From assembly GCF_018614525.1 (NCBI RefSeq), contig NZ_JAGGOL010000006.1, positions 22,677-86,676 on the forward strand: DNA of 64,000 bases. Direction: 5' to 3'. The stretch's first letter is position 1. Each line of letters opens with the position of its first letter. Source of the DNA: Streptomyces sp. ISL-11. GTDB taxonomy: Bacteria; Actinomycetota; Actinomycetes; Streptomycetales; Streptomycetaceae. Position numbers and translations under genes: made by a program. Under the pieces are notes generated by a model. The model was not told the origin of the DNA and ran no database searches. It saw nothing but the letters and a program-made list of their open reading frames with translations. Below are positions 52,147-60,501 of this stretch, in pieces.

Positions 52147-54965
52147 CGTCCTCCTCGCAAAGTCAGGTTCAGCCGCCCGTTGTCGGGGCGGGACGGGTCG
52201 TCGTCGAGCCGCGCGATCTCCAGGGGTCGCAGCCGCAGCACGCCCGAGGCCGGGACCTCCTCGGCTGCCGCGGCTCCGGGCGCGCCCGCGCCGTGGAGCC
52301 GGCGCAGCCGCGTCACCTCGACGTGCCGGACACCGGGCACCGCCGCGGCGGCGGCGATGAGGTGGCTCACCCGCACCGGGGTGCCGAACGTGAGCACATC
52401 CGGGTCGAAGAGGCCCAGGCCGCCGCAGGGCGCGGGGCCGGGCCGCAGTACACGCAGGACGTCCCGGCGTACGTGCTCGGCGACATGGCCCGGCTCGACC
52501 GCGACGGCCAGAGCGACGTCGAGGGGGACGTGGACGGCCGGGCCGGTGACCACGTCGTGCCCGATGCGGCGGACGCGGTGCAGATCCTGCCGGACCTCCT
52601 CCAGCAGCTGCCGCGGTACGTCGGAACTGCCCAGGGCGTCGAGGGCGATGTCCGCCTCGTACCAACCGCCCGTCCACCTCAGGGCCGCGGCGACGCGCTG
52701 TACGCCGGGGTGGCGGCCGGCCAGCGCGGCGTAGTCCTCGGCGGTGACGGCGCGCAGCAGTCGCCGGAAGGCTTCACGGGGTGCGGCGAGCCGGACCTCG
52801 GCCACCGGTTCGGGATCGGTGCCGCCGACGGCGGGCAGCGGGTTCCGGACCCGGGTGACCGCCCCCAGTCCGGTCGAGCCGGAGGAGATCAGGCGAATGG
52901 CCTCACGGCCGACGTTGCCCGCCCTGCCGTTGCCGATCCGGTACTCGGCCATCAGCTCGCTGCCGCGGGGCGGGCGGGCGCCGGCGGCACCGGAGCCGAA
53001 CCGGAGGCCGAGCACACCGTCGTCGTCACTCTCCCCGACCAGATGGCGGTCGCGCGGGCCGCTCGACAGCAGGTCACGGCGCGGGGCCCAGGAGTCGCGG
53101 TCCCGGTCGGTGCCGGCCGCCCATACACGGACGTCGGGCAGTGCCTCACGCGGATCGGGGCGCAGCGCGTCGCGCGCCGGGCCGTGCAGGGCGGGATTGT
53201 CGGGGGCGAGCCCCGGCCACGCGTCGTCGCCCCAGGTCTGGTTCAGCTCCCAGCCGGTGTCCGCCTGCTGGAGCACATACCCCGAGCGGGCCTGCCGTGC
53301 CAGGATCGCGACGCGCCGGATCCTGGCCGCCAGGAATTCGTCGAAACGGGTCAGCAAGGTGGTGAGGGCCTGGCCGGGGTCCCGGTCCAGCTGGACCCGG
53401 TCCAGTACCCGGGCCCCGAACAACGTCCGCAGGAACGCCCGGTCCGCGTCCTGGAGCGGAGCCCCGGAGCTCCTGAGCTCGTGAAGCCGGTTCCGGGCCT
53501 CGTCCGGTAGGCGTGCCAGCTGCCGGGCCTGCGCCGTGGCGATGTGGGCGGGCCGGGGGTAGGGCGCGGACCGGGTCACGGGAGCACCCCGCAGCCCGGC
53601 GACTGCGGAGGGCGGTGCGGCGGGGCGGTCCTCCTTCCCGGCGGCCGGGGTCAGGACCTCCGCGCCGCGTCCGTCCCAGGTGTTCCTCAGGCCGTGCTCG
53701 ACCAGAACGGTGTTGCCACGGGCGACGCCGACCTCTTGGTCCTCTCCGGTGGTGACGCAGAACGGGAAGGTCAGGGCGTCCTCGGTGGCCCAGGCGATGT
53801 CCAGAACCGGCGTGTCGGACAGCGCGTCGACGCCCGGGGTGACGCGGGTCAGCCGGACGGCCTGCCGGTGCGAGGGGTCGGCGTCCGCCGCGGATCCGGT
53901 GTGCGCGCCGAGCACTTCCTCGAAGACGATGACGTCGCCGGGGGTCAGCCGCAGGACGCGGTGCGGCTGTCCTTCGCCGGTGCAGTCGCGCAGGGTGGCC
54001 TCGGTCGTTCCGGCCGGCAGACAGCACTCGCGGTCCTGCCAGGTCCACAGGCTGATCCGGTTGTGGGCGGGGTGGAGGACGACGTCCCGGCGCAGCACCG
54101 GCTGAAAGACGGGGTGGCCGGCGGCATGGAGCTCCCGGGCCGCGACGACCGGCCCGGTGTCGCCCGGGAACCGATCGGGCGGGAGCAAGGAGAAGGCGAG
54201 GTCCTCGCCCGGCAGGGTGATCTGTTTCTCGGTTTCCACGCAGACGAACGTGCGGGCCGCGCAGCCGTCGTGCATGGGGTAGTCGACCAAGCGCGCATGG
54301 CGGCGGACCGACGTGCGCAGCCGGGCGGTGTCGAGGTAGGCCTCGGTGGCCACGGCGTCCTGCTGATAGCTCAGCCGGTCCCCGACGTGGGCCAGGAGTT
54401 CGACCAGGGTGATGCCGAGGTCGGGCACGTGCCGCTCGGTCCACTCCGGCATCGTCAGGGAGAACCGGTCGAGCAGCAGGCGCCGGAAGCTCGCGTAGTC
54501 CTTGGCCAAGTAGTCGATGGCCGGTGCCGGTGCGGGCTGCGGCTCTGTGCGGTCATCCGTCTCGGGGAGGCAGTCCAGGCCGCCGGGGTGGCTGCGGAAG
54601 GTGAATTCCCGGGACGCGAAGCGGGTGTCGAAGCCGCTGCCCAGCCCGTAGAGCCGGTAGACGGACTCGTCTCCGCACCGGTCGAGCGACAACCGCGCGC
54701 AGGGCTGTTCGTCTTCGTCCGGCCCGGCGTGGGTGACGGCGGTGACCTGAATGCCGGTGACCCGTCGGCCTCCCTCGACGCGGAAGCTGTGCCGGTCCAG
54801 TGCGGCGGGGAGCGTCCCGAAGAAGGTGACCGTCAGGGTGCGCCGGTCGGGGCCGACCGATACGGCCTCGATGCCCGCCAGGCCGTGGTCGCGCACCGCG
54901 GCCCGCCGCCGATCGATTTCGCAGGTCAGCGCTCGTGGTCCGGTTCCGGGCACGGGTCCGGTCAT
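52143..54965 (-). CDS. Baseplate protein J-like, second copy
   Basis: The 940-residue protein is a second gpJ-like baseplate component. It has IDYLAKDYASFRRLLLDRFS, VPDLGITLVELLAHVGDRLSYQQDAVATEAYL (seen as ITLVELLAHVGDRLSYQQD) and, later, LGLRFGSGAAGARPPRGSEL and YRIGNGRAGNV. Two gpJ-like genes in a row are normal for contractile injection loci of the Afp/PVC type. The protein lacks the LysM-like end of its neighbour. ATGA overlaps at 52143-52146 and 54962-54965 couple it to both neighbours. A structural wedge role is firmly inferred from order and motifs. Confidence 0.9.
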   Translation of the reverse strand: MTGPVPGTGPRALTCEIDRRRAAVRDHGLAGIEAVSVGPDRRTLTVTFFGTLPAALDRHSFRVEGGRRVTGIQVTAVTHAGPDEDEQPCARLSLDRCGDESVYRLYGLGSGFDTRFASREFTFRSHPGGLDCLPETDDRTEPQPAPAPAIDYLAKDYASFRRLLLDRFSLTMPEWTERHVPDLGITLVELLAHVGDRLSYQQDAVATEAYLDTARLRTSVRRHARLVDYPMHDGCAARTFVCVETEKQITLPGEDLAFSLLPPDRFPGDTGPVVAARELHAAGHPVFQPVLRRDVVLHPAHNRISLWTWQDRECCLPAGTTEATLRDCTGEGQPHRVLRLTPGDVIVFEEVLGAHTGSAADADPSHRQAVRLTRVTPGVDALSDTPVLDIAWATEDALTFPFCVTTGEDQEVGVARGNTVLVEHGLRNTWDGRGAEVLTPAAGKEDRPAAPPSAVAGLRGAPVTRSAPYPRPAHIATAQARQLARLPDEARNRLHELRSSGAPLQDADRAFLRTLFGARVLDRVQLDRDPGQALTTLLTRFDEFLAARIRRVAILARQARSGYVLQQADTGWELNQTWGDDAWPGLAPDNPALHGPARDALRPDPREALPDVRVWAAGTDRDRDSWAPRRDLLSSGPRDRHLVGESDDDGVLGLRFGSGAAGARPPRGSELMAEYRIGNGRAGNVGREAIRLISSGSTGLGAVTRVRNPLPAVGGTDPEPVAEVRLAAPREAFRRLLRAVTAEDYAALAGRHPGVQRVAAALRWTGGWYEADIALDALGSSDVPRQLLEEVRQDLHRVRRIGHDVVTGPAVHVPLDVALAVAVEPGHVAEHVRRDVLRVLRPGPAPCGGLGLFDPDVLTFGTPVRVSHLIAAAAAVPGVRHVEVTRLRRLHGAGAPGAAAAEEVPASGVLRLRPLEIARLDDDPSRPDNGRLNLTLRGGR

Positions 54966-55324
54966 CCTGCGGCCCCTCCGTCGATGCGGACACTGTGCCG
55001 CTCATCCGTGGCGGTGAGCCGGTAGGCGAGGAAGACGCTCAGCGCGGACTCCTCGACCGTCACCTCGAGAGCCTCGACGGTCAGCAGGTCCCCGAGCCAG
55101 CGCTGCAGGGCCGCCTGAGCGGTCATGTCGATGGTGGCGGCCACTTCCGGACCGGCCGGCCCGAAGACCAGGTCAAGCAGTCCGCAGCCGAAGTCCGGCC
55201 GGTTCACGCGCTCGCCCGGTGTGGTGAACAGGACCTGCTCGATCAGGTTCCGTACGTGCCCGCCGTGGTCGGTGGCCGCGGTGCGCCCGCGCTCGTCGAC
55301 GCGGTACGGGAAGTCGATGTGCAT
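54962..55324 (-). CDS. GPW/gp25-like baseplate protein
   Basis: This 120-residue protein matches the gp25-like family (lysozyme-like fold wedge protein). Motifs are HVRNLIEQVLFTTPGERVNR and PDFGCGLLDLVFGPAG, then LTVEALEVTVEESALSVFLAY. In contractile tails gp25 joins the baseplate to the sheath and helps start sheath assembly. I placed the start at ATG 55324, with GGGGGA upstream. A GTG nine bases earlier is possible. The start lies five bases after the tip-like gene stop, and the 3' end overlaps the gpJ-like start. Confidence 0.93.
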   Translation of the reverse strand: MHIDFPYRVDERGRTAATDHGGHVRNLIEQVLFTTPGERVNRPDFGCGLLDLVFGPAGPEVAATIDMTAQAALQRWLGDLLTVEALEVTVEESALSVFLAYRLTATDERHSVRIDGGAAG

Positions 55325-55329
55325 CGCGC

Positions 55330-55674
55330 TCACATCCCCCACACCCGCGTCTGGGCGGCCTGCACCATGGGCGGAGCGGGCGGCGTCGACGTGCTGAGCC
55401 CTGCCCCGGGTGAGGGTGGCGGGGAGGGCTGCAGCAGGACCGGCAGCTGGTTGACCCACACCCGGGTGGAGGGGTTCGTCCACTTGATGCTGACGCAGGG
55501 CGCGGTTCCCGGACCGACGAGTGTGCAGCCCGCGACGAGGAAGGTGTCCGCGGTGGTGGCGACCGGTTGCGCGCTTACCAGCACCCGCTGCTGGCCGGGT
55601 GCCGGAAGGTTCGCCAGGCCCGGCGGATGCGCGCACGTCATCGTGGCACCGAAGTGGAGCAGCAGCCCCGTCAT
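55330..55674 (-). CDS. Putative PAAR/DUF4280-like tip protein
   Basis: The 114-residue protein has a short beta-rich pattern (LLLHFGATMTCAHPPGLANL, DTFLVAGCTLVGPGTAPCVSIKW) with three to four Cys or His residues spaced as in PAAR-like caps. A Pro/Ser-rich stretch follows. Its place directly after the spike gene is where contractile systems encode the needle tip. The family match is by pattern and position only, so an unrelated small operon protein remains possible. TGAGGAG, which includes the spike stop codon, serves as its ribosome binding site. Confidence 0.68.
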   Translation of the reverse strand: MTGLLLHFGATMTCAHPPGLANLPAPGQQRVLVSAQPVATTADTFLVAGCTLVGPGTAPCVSIKWTNPSTRVWVNQLPVLLQPSPPPSPGAGLSTSTPPAPPMVQAAQTRVWGM

Positions 55675-55684
55675 CCCGTACTCC

Positions 55685-56221
55685 TCACTGCACCATCAGT
55701 GCGCCGCCGTTGACGATGACCTGGGTACCCATGAGCTGGATGCTGGCCAGGCCGGGACCGCAGGACAATTCGATGCCCTTCTCATTGATTTTGATGAAGG
55801 GGCCTGCGGGGCCGTGGAGTTGCAGGGTGATGCCGCCCAGCGGCGCGCTCTGGTCACTGATGACGAGGGCGTTCTGGCCGGGGGTCGCGAGGACGATCTG
55901 CGGTACGCCCGGCGAGGTGGTCTTCGCGGCCGGCGGCACTTCTCCCGCGCCGCCCCTCCAGAAGCCGACCCACACGGCCCGGTTGGGATCGCCTCCGAGG
56001 AACTGCACCCATACGCCGGAGTTGACCAGCGGCACGACGTACATGCCGCTGGCCGTTCCCGCGACCGGCGAGAGCGGCGACGCCCAGATGCAGGGGTCGT
56101 CACCGAGCACTTCCGGTACGCGCACCAGCAGCCGGCCCATCTGGGTACTGTCCACGTTGGACACGACGACCCCCTGGTAGAGGCCGCCCCACTTCTTCGT
56201 GGCGGGAGCGGGCGCCGTCAC
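55685..56221 (-). CDS. Baseplate spike protein, gpV-like
   Basis: This 178-residue protein is a gpV/gp5-like OB-fold spike. Motifs are LYQGVVVSNVDSTQMGRLLV, VPEVLGDDPCIWASPLSPVAG and GVWVQFLGGDPNRAVWVGFW. A short beta-prism-like end follows (LQLHGPAGPFIKINEKGIEL). It forms the membrane-piercing tip. In many related systems it is fused to the gpD-like hub as one VgrG-like protein, but here the two are separate genes overlapping by GTGA. I chose the GTG at 56221 because of that overlap and the domain boundary. Confidence 0.9.
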   Translation of the reverse strand: MTAPAPATKKWGGLYQGVVVSNVDSTQMGRLLVRVPEVLGDDPCIWASPLSPVAGTASGMYVVPLVNSGVWVQFLGGDPNRAVWVGFWRGGAGEVPPAAKTTSPGVPQIVLATPGQNALVISDQSAPLGGITLQLHGPAGPFIKINEKGIELSCGPGLASIQLMGTQVIVNGGALMVQ

Positions 56222-57339
56222 GGGATCACCACCGGCGTGTTCGATACGAGTCCGTCCCTGCTGAGGGTGAAGCTCTGCTTGTACTCGCCGCGCCTGATGT
56301 CGTGCGTCACGCTGCGCACGTAGTACACACCGTCGTAGGCGAGACCGGCGCCGCGGACGCCGACGAGATGGCGGGCGCTGAGCACATGGCCGTAGCGCAG
56401 CACGTCGAGCCTGCCGTTGCCGGTGACCACGTCGGTGGACACGGAGGTGCGGCTGAGCCCCAGCAGCAGTGCCTCCGGCACCGAACGGCCGGTCAGGTCG
56501 GGCACCGGCTCCTCGCGCATGGCGATGGCGGGGCGCAGGGCGAGGGGCGGCCGGAGCAGGCTGACGTCGGGGACCGGCACCCGGAACGTGACCTTGGTGT
56601 TCGGCTCGGTGAGCGGAATCGTGTACTGGGTCCGGCGCAGCCCGTCGTAGCCGAAGGTGAGCGACTCGACGTTGGTGGCGGCACCGGAGTCGACGGTGAG
56701 CGCCGGCTGGAGGATTCCGGCGCGGACCTCCGGCCCCCAGTAGGCGATGCTGACTCCCGGGGCGGGGCCCGGTTCGACGAAGAAGACGTAGCCCACCTCC
56801 GCGGCCATCGACTTCAGGTAGGCGAGGTCGGTGCCGGACTGGATGGGAACCTCGACGGCGGGGTTCGGCAGTTGGCTGATCACCGGGGGCACGGCGGCCG
56901 GAACGATTCCGTACTCGGCGTAGCGGGCACACACCGCGATCGCCCGCAGGTGGTGCGGCAGGCCCGGGTAGCAGCGCTCGGTGTGCCGCAGGTCCATCAG
57001 GAGCGAGAGGTCCTCGCCGGTGACCGTGAGCAGGGAGGTGCCGGGGGACGTGCCCGGGCTCAGCTCCTGGCGGGTGATCACACCGTCCATCAGGACGTGC
57101 GGCAGGCCGGCGACCACGGCGACGACGACCACCCGGCGCTTCGGGTCGAGCGCACCGAGGGGCAGCAGCACCCGGGTCACCGGCGACCGCTTCCCGACGG
57201 CGAAGGTCAGCTGGAAGCCGCTCGCCGCTCCACTGGAGCTGGTGACCTGTACGGACCGCAAGGCGTCGAGCAGCACGGGAGGCGCGGGCAAGGGGAGGAC
57301 GGCCCCGATGAGCAGCATCAGCTGCATGCTTCGTGTCAT
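56218..57339 (-). CDS. Phage late control gene D-like hub protein
   Basis: The 373-residue protein resembles the gpD/gp27 hub of contractile tails. Recognisable parts are QLTFAVGKRSPVTRVLLPLG, LLTVTGEDLSLLMDLRHTER, IQSGTDLAYLKSMAAEVGYVFFVE and, at the end, YYVRSVTHDIRRGEYKQSFTLSRDG. It should form the trimeric hub joining tube and spike. It overlaps the LysM gene upstream and the spike gene downstream, each by four bases. Because hub and spike are separate, it represents the N-terminal half of a VgrG-like protein. Confidence 0.9.
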   Translation of the reverse strand: MTRSMQLMLLIGAVLPLPAPPVLLDALRSVQVTSSSGAASGFQLTFAVGKRSPVTRVLLPLGALDPKRRVVVVAVVAGLPHVLMDGVITRQELSPGTSPGTSLLTVTGEDLSLLMDLRHTERCYPGLPHHLRAIAVCARYAEYGIVPAAVPPVISQLPNPAVEVPIQSGTDLAYLKSMAAEVGYVFFVEPGPAPGVSIAYWGPEVRAGILQPALTVDSGAATNVESLTFGYDGLRRTQYTIPLTEPNTKVTFRVPVPDVSLLRPPLALRPAIAMREEPVPDLTGRSVPEALLLGLSRTSVSTDVVTGNGRLDVLRYGHVLSARHLVGVRGAGLAYDGVYYVRSVTHDIRRGEYKQSFTLSRDGLVSNTPVVIP

Positions 57340-57659
57340 GACGGAGCGGCCCCGGGCGGGAGTACGGGCACACCGGCGGGGAGGGTGATCCTCAGGCGGC
57401 GTCCGGGCGTCCCGGTGAGGTCCTCGGGCCGCAGCACCCGGTGGGCGTCGGCGATCCTCCAGGACTGTTCCGCGTCGCCGTAATGCCGGGCGGCGATCGT
57501 GTCCAGCCGGTCGCCTGCCACCACGACGTGCTCGCCCAGCGGAGCGAGCTCCTCGGGCCGGGGCAGAAAGCGCCGCCGGACGTAGGTGACCGTCCGCCCG
57601 TCCGGCGACGTCCAGGTCGCGGTCGCGATGCCGTGGTACCGGCTGGTGGGCTCGAACAT
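57336..57659 (-). CDS. LysM-like tail assembly protein
   Basis: The 107-residue protein contains a LysM-type module (HVVVAGDRLDTIAARHYGDA, AHRVLRPEDLTGTPGRRLRI). This module recurs in contractile injection loci, where it links the tube end to the hub or binds peptidoglycan. An N-terminal segment (SRYHGIATATWTSPDGRTVTYV) is typical of the eCIS form. GGAAGG precedes the ATG at 57659, and the stop overlaps the hub start by ATGA. Confidence 0.9.
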   Translation of the reverse strand: MFEPTSRYHGIATATWTSPDGRTVTYVRRRFLPRPEELAPLGEHVVVAGDRLDTIAARHYGDAEQSWRIADAHRVLRPEDLTGTPGRRLRITLPAGVPVLPPGAAPS

Positions 57660-57690
57660 CCTTGCCTTCCTCGGGTCCTCTCTCCGGAAC

Positions 57691-58341
57691 TCAGATCGCG
57701 GCGAGTCCGACCGCACCGGGGCTCTGGCCGCCGACGAGGGCGGCGAACCGTTCCTTGTTCTGGTGGTAGCGCAGGTACAGCGACCCGGCCTTGTGCGCGA
57801 ATCCGACGTCGCCGACGGTGAGCGTCCGCACGGACAGGCCCACCTTGGCGCGAACCGGGTTGAGCTCACCGTCGTACGCCTCCTCCGTGACGGTGAATTC
57901 GAGGATCCGCACCGGCACCACGCGGCGGGCACCCAGCACCAGGACGGTCAGCGGCGCCTCCACCGGCGCGATCTCGATCATTCCGGCCGACGCCAGGGCC
58001 TCCTCGTGGAGGAGTTGTGCGCTGTCCGGGTAGACCGCGGTCTCCAGCGCCGACAGGGCCGCGAAGAGCCCGGTCCGGCCCGGCTCGGTGGAGCCGCGCC
58101 CCAGGGGATCGAGCTGATCGGCGGCATCGAACTCGGCGTCGAACTTGAACGTCTCCCGTGGCGGCCCCTTGAGCCGCATCGCCTCCAACCGGTCCCCCGG
58201 CTCCTCGCCGACGCCCTGCGGCGTGAGCGTGCGGGTGAGCGTGTCGGGGTTGTACTGGAACGGGACGACGCGCAGCACGCGGCCCTGGTCGGCGTCGAGG
58301 AAGACGAGGCCGCCGCGGAGGGCGGGGAGTGCGGGGGGCAT
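57691..58341 (-). CDS. Tube-type structural protein of injection system
   Basis: This 216-residue protein matches the CIS tube-protein family that follows the ATPase region in Afp/PVC-like loci. Motifs include FLDADQGRVLRVVPFQYNPDTLTRT, GPPRETFKFDAEFDAADQLDPLG and VPVRILEFTVTEEAYDGELN (shown as FQYNPDTLTRT and RILEFTVTEEAYD). The family probably initiates the inner tube at the baseplate. It ends 31 bases before the LysM gene and starts 31 bases after the DUF4157 gene. The family is well supported and its precise place in the particle is inferred. Confidence 0.87.
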   Translation of the reverse strand: MPPALPALRGGLVFLDADQGRVLRVVPFQYNPDTLTRTLTPQGVGEEPGDRLEAMRLKGPPRETFKFDAEFDAADQLDPLGRGSTEPGRTGLFAALSALETAVYPDSAQLLHEEALASAGMIEIAPVEAPLTVLVLGARRVVPVRILEFTVTEEAYDGELNPVRAKVGLSVRTLTVGDVGFAHKAGSLYLRYHQNKERFAALVGGQSPGAVGLAAI

Positions 58342-58372
58342 GGGGCGGTCTCCACTCGTGGACGAAGGGGCG

Positions 58373-60247
58373 TCACTGCGCCGGCGGCAGCGTCGTGGAA
58401 GGCGGGCCGGCCGACCCCGCCGGCTGGGCGGCCTTCGCTTCGAGATGCGTGTGCCACTCCCTCAGCAGGGCGATCCACCCATCGAGGAAGGCCGTGTCAT
58501 CGATGATCCGGTCGCGCGTCGCCTTCGCGTCCTCGATGGCGTGGTACGTGTTGTTGATGACGTGTTCGAGGTCCACATGGGTCATAAATGCGTCGACCTC
58601 TAGCAGGGTGGACGGGTTCAAGGCTTTGACGAGCGGTGAGATCCTCAGCATCATGGCGGCGGCGTCCTTTCGCTGTTCGGCGCGCCGCAAGGTGCCCTCC
58701 AGGACGGTGATGTCGTTGTCGAGGCTGGTCTGCAGCGAGGCCAGGGACGACGACGCCGAGAGCAGCGAGAAGGCCGTCTTCGCGATCTCGCCCAGGTCTC
58801 CCGATCCGCCGACCCCGAAGAGCAGTGGCGGCAGGGATTCGATCACCTGGCTGTAGCGTTCCTGCTCGGCCCGGCCGTCGGCCATGTACGTGCGCACGGA
58901 GATCGCGTGGTTGGTCTCCTCCGTGAGGATGAACGGCTGGTTCTTCGCCGCTCGCTCCGCCTGATGAAACCTCTCGACGGTGTCCTGATAGGTCTTGTAG
59001 GCGCCCTCGATGAATTGAACCGCCTTGAAGAGCTTCGCGAGGATCGTCAAGGTGGTGAGGACCTTGAGGCTGCCGCCCAGCTCTCTGGCCATCGTCTGCG
59101 TGAACCTCATCCGCCCGAGTGCCGCGCCTCGCGCGGGCGGAGGGGTGTCGACCACCAGCACCCCGAACGAGATCCGGCCGAACCTGTTTCCCGAGGCAGC
59201 CGTTCTGGCCGTGTGCTGCAGTTCCGCTTGCTGCGAGGGCGTCATCCCGGAGAAGCCGGGCACCTCGATGTGGACGAAGAGCCGTTTGGGGTTCTGGAGA
59301 ATCGTCCTGTTCCACGTGCCCTGCGGTTTCCCGCTCTCCCACTTCGCACCGGCCATCGGTTGATTGGCCGCCTTCTCCGGATGGGCCAGCGCGTTCTGGA
59401 ATTTACCGACCCCGACGTTCACCCCGTTTGCCACGTTCTTCTTGAGAGCGCTCATGTCGGTGGAGGGGTCGAGTCTCTTGATCTGGATCCAGGTGCCGCC
59501 GGTGACTCTCTCCAGGACCTGGACCCTTCCCGTCGGGTCCGTGTTCTGGGTGTACTCCGGCTGGTTCCCGCCCAGCACGAGGTCGACTCCCGGCTGCAGG
59601 ACCTGAGGACGGTAGGCGGCCGGGTAGTAGTGGGCGTGCGTGTCGCCCTCCAGGAATTGGCGGGACTCCCCCGAGCGGTGGACACCGACCGGCGCGGCCA
59701 CGCGTACCGCACGTGGAGCATGGGGGTCGCCGGCGAGGGACGCCGCTTCGGCTTCCGCGGACGTCCCGTGCGTGTGGGCGCCCACGCCGAGGTCCTGTTG
59801 GACGACGTGGGCCAGTTCGTGGGTGAGGAGCCGGGCGCCGGCCGGAGTGGCGGGCGCGAAGCGGCCCGCGGCGAAGGCGATGTGGGGACCGACCGTGAAG
59901 GCTCGCGCCCGCAGTGTCGACGCGGCGCGGGCCGCGTGAGGGTCGGTGTGCAGACGCACATGGCCGAAGTCGTGCCGGAAGCGCTGTTCGGCGTCGGCGC
60001 GAAGCTCCGGGGGAAGCGGCGCCCCCGGACGACGGACCAGGTCCCGAGCCGGTTGCGGCAGTCCGTGTTCGGGCACCGGCTGGCCCGGAGTACGCGTGGG
60101 CAATCCGGTGAAGTCGCGGGTCCAGGCGGGTGGCTGGTCCGGCTCACCGGATCGCCGCGGCTGCCGGCCCCGGGCGGCGCGCGCGGGGGCCGGCGCCGCG
60201 GCGGGCGGTGCCGCGGATGGGGTGGAGCGGGAGGGATTCACGCTCAT
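58373..60247 (-). CDS. DUF4157 protein, putative injection-system cargo
   Basis: The 624-residue protein has a Pro/Arg-rich N-terminus. A DUF4157 domain follows (about residues 75-150), with RFRHDFGHVRLHTDPHAARA and the zinc-protease-like motif THELAHVVQQ near residue 140. DUF4157 is strongly associated with eCIS loci and effectors. The remaining 450 residues match nothing I recognise. They include a hydrophobic stretch (LKVLTTLTILAKLFKAVQFI), then long helices with possible coiled coil (SLASLQTSLDNDITVLEGTL, LEHVINNTYHAIEDAKATRD). This layout, leader plus unique tail, suits a loaded toxin or an assembly protease. It overlaps the small protein gene stop by ATGA. Confidence 0.85.
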   Translation of the reverse strand: MSVNPSRSTPSAAPPAAAPAPARAARGRQPRRSGEPDQPPAWTRDFTGLPTRTPGQPVPEHGLPQPARDLVRRPGAPLPPELRADAEQRFRHDFGHVRLHTDPHAARAASTLRARAFTVGPHIAFAAGRFAPATPAGARLLTHELAHVVQQDLGVGAHTHGTSAEAEAASLAGDPHAPRAVRVAAPVGVHRSGESRQFLEGDTHAHYYPAAYRPQVLQPGVDLVLGGNQPEYTQNTDPTGRVQVLERVTGGTWIQIKRLDPSTDMSALKKNVANGVNVGVGKFQNALAHPEKAANQPMAGAKWESGKPQGTWNRTILQNPKRLFVHIEVPGFSGMTPSQQAELQHTARTAASGNRFGRISFGVLVVDTPPPARGAALGRMRFTQTMARELGGSLKVLTTLTILAKLFKAVQFIEGAYKTYQDTVERFHQAERAAKNQPFILTEETNHAISVRTYMADGRAEQERYSQVIESLPPLLFGVGGSGDLGEIAKTAFSLLSASSSLASLQTSLDNDITVLEGTLRRAEQRKDAAAMMLRISPLVKALNPSTLLEVDAFMTHVDLEHVINNTYHAIEDAKATRDRIIDDTAFLDGWIALLREWHTHLEAKAAQPAGSAGPPSTTLPPAQ

Positions 60248-60501
60248 CGGCCGCCTCCGGCGGAACTGCCGAGGCTGCCATGCACCGCGTGCGCGAGATG
60301 GCGCCCGAAGGCGGAAGGGTCGGTGGTGGCGGCGACCGGAGGGGCGGTGGCCCGGCGGATATGCCGGGACGTGGGCGGGGTGAACGCACTACGGACGAGC
60401 AGGGCCGCGAGTTCCGACGTCAGGGCCGCACGGACGGCCGCCGCGTCGCGCGGCTCGATCGCCTCCAGCACGACCCGGCGGATGCGCAGCTCGATCCTCA
60501 T
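60244..60501 (-). CDS. Small injection-system protein, unknown
   Basis: This 85-residue protein (starting MRIELRIRRVVLEAIEPRDA) overlaps the ATPase stop and the DUF4157 start, each by ATGA. Translation is thus coupled from the ATPase through to the DUF4157 gene. The N-terminal half is helix-like with many Arg and Ala, and the C-terminus is Gly/Ser-rich. Its size and position recall small eCIS proteins between ATPase and DUF4157 genes. I infer an adaptor or chaperone role for the DUF4157 protein, without a recognised family. Confidence 0.7.
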   Translation of the reverse strand: MRIELRIRRVVLEAIEPRDAAAVRAALTSELAALLVRSAFTPPTSRHIRRATAPPVAATTDPSAFGRHLAHAVHGSLGSSAGGGR

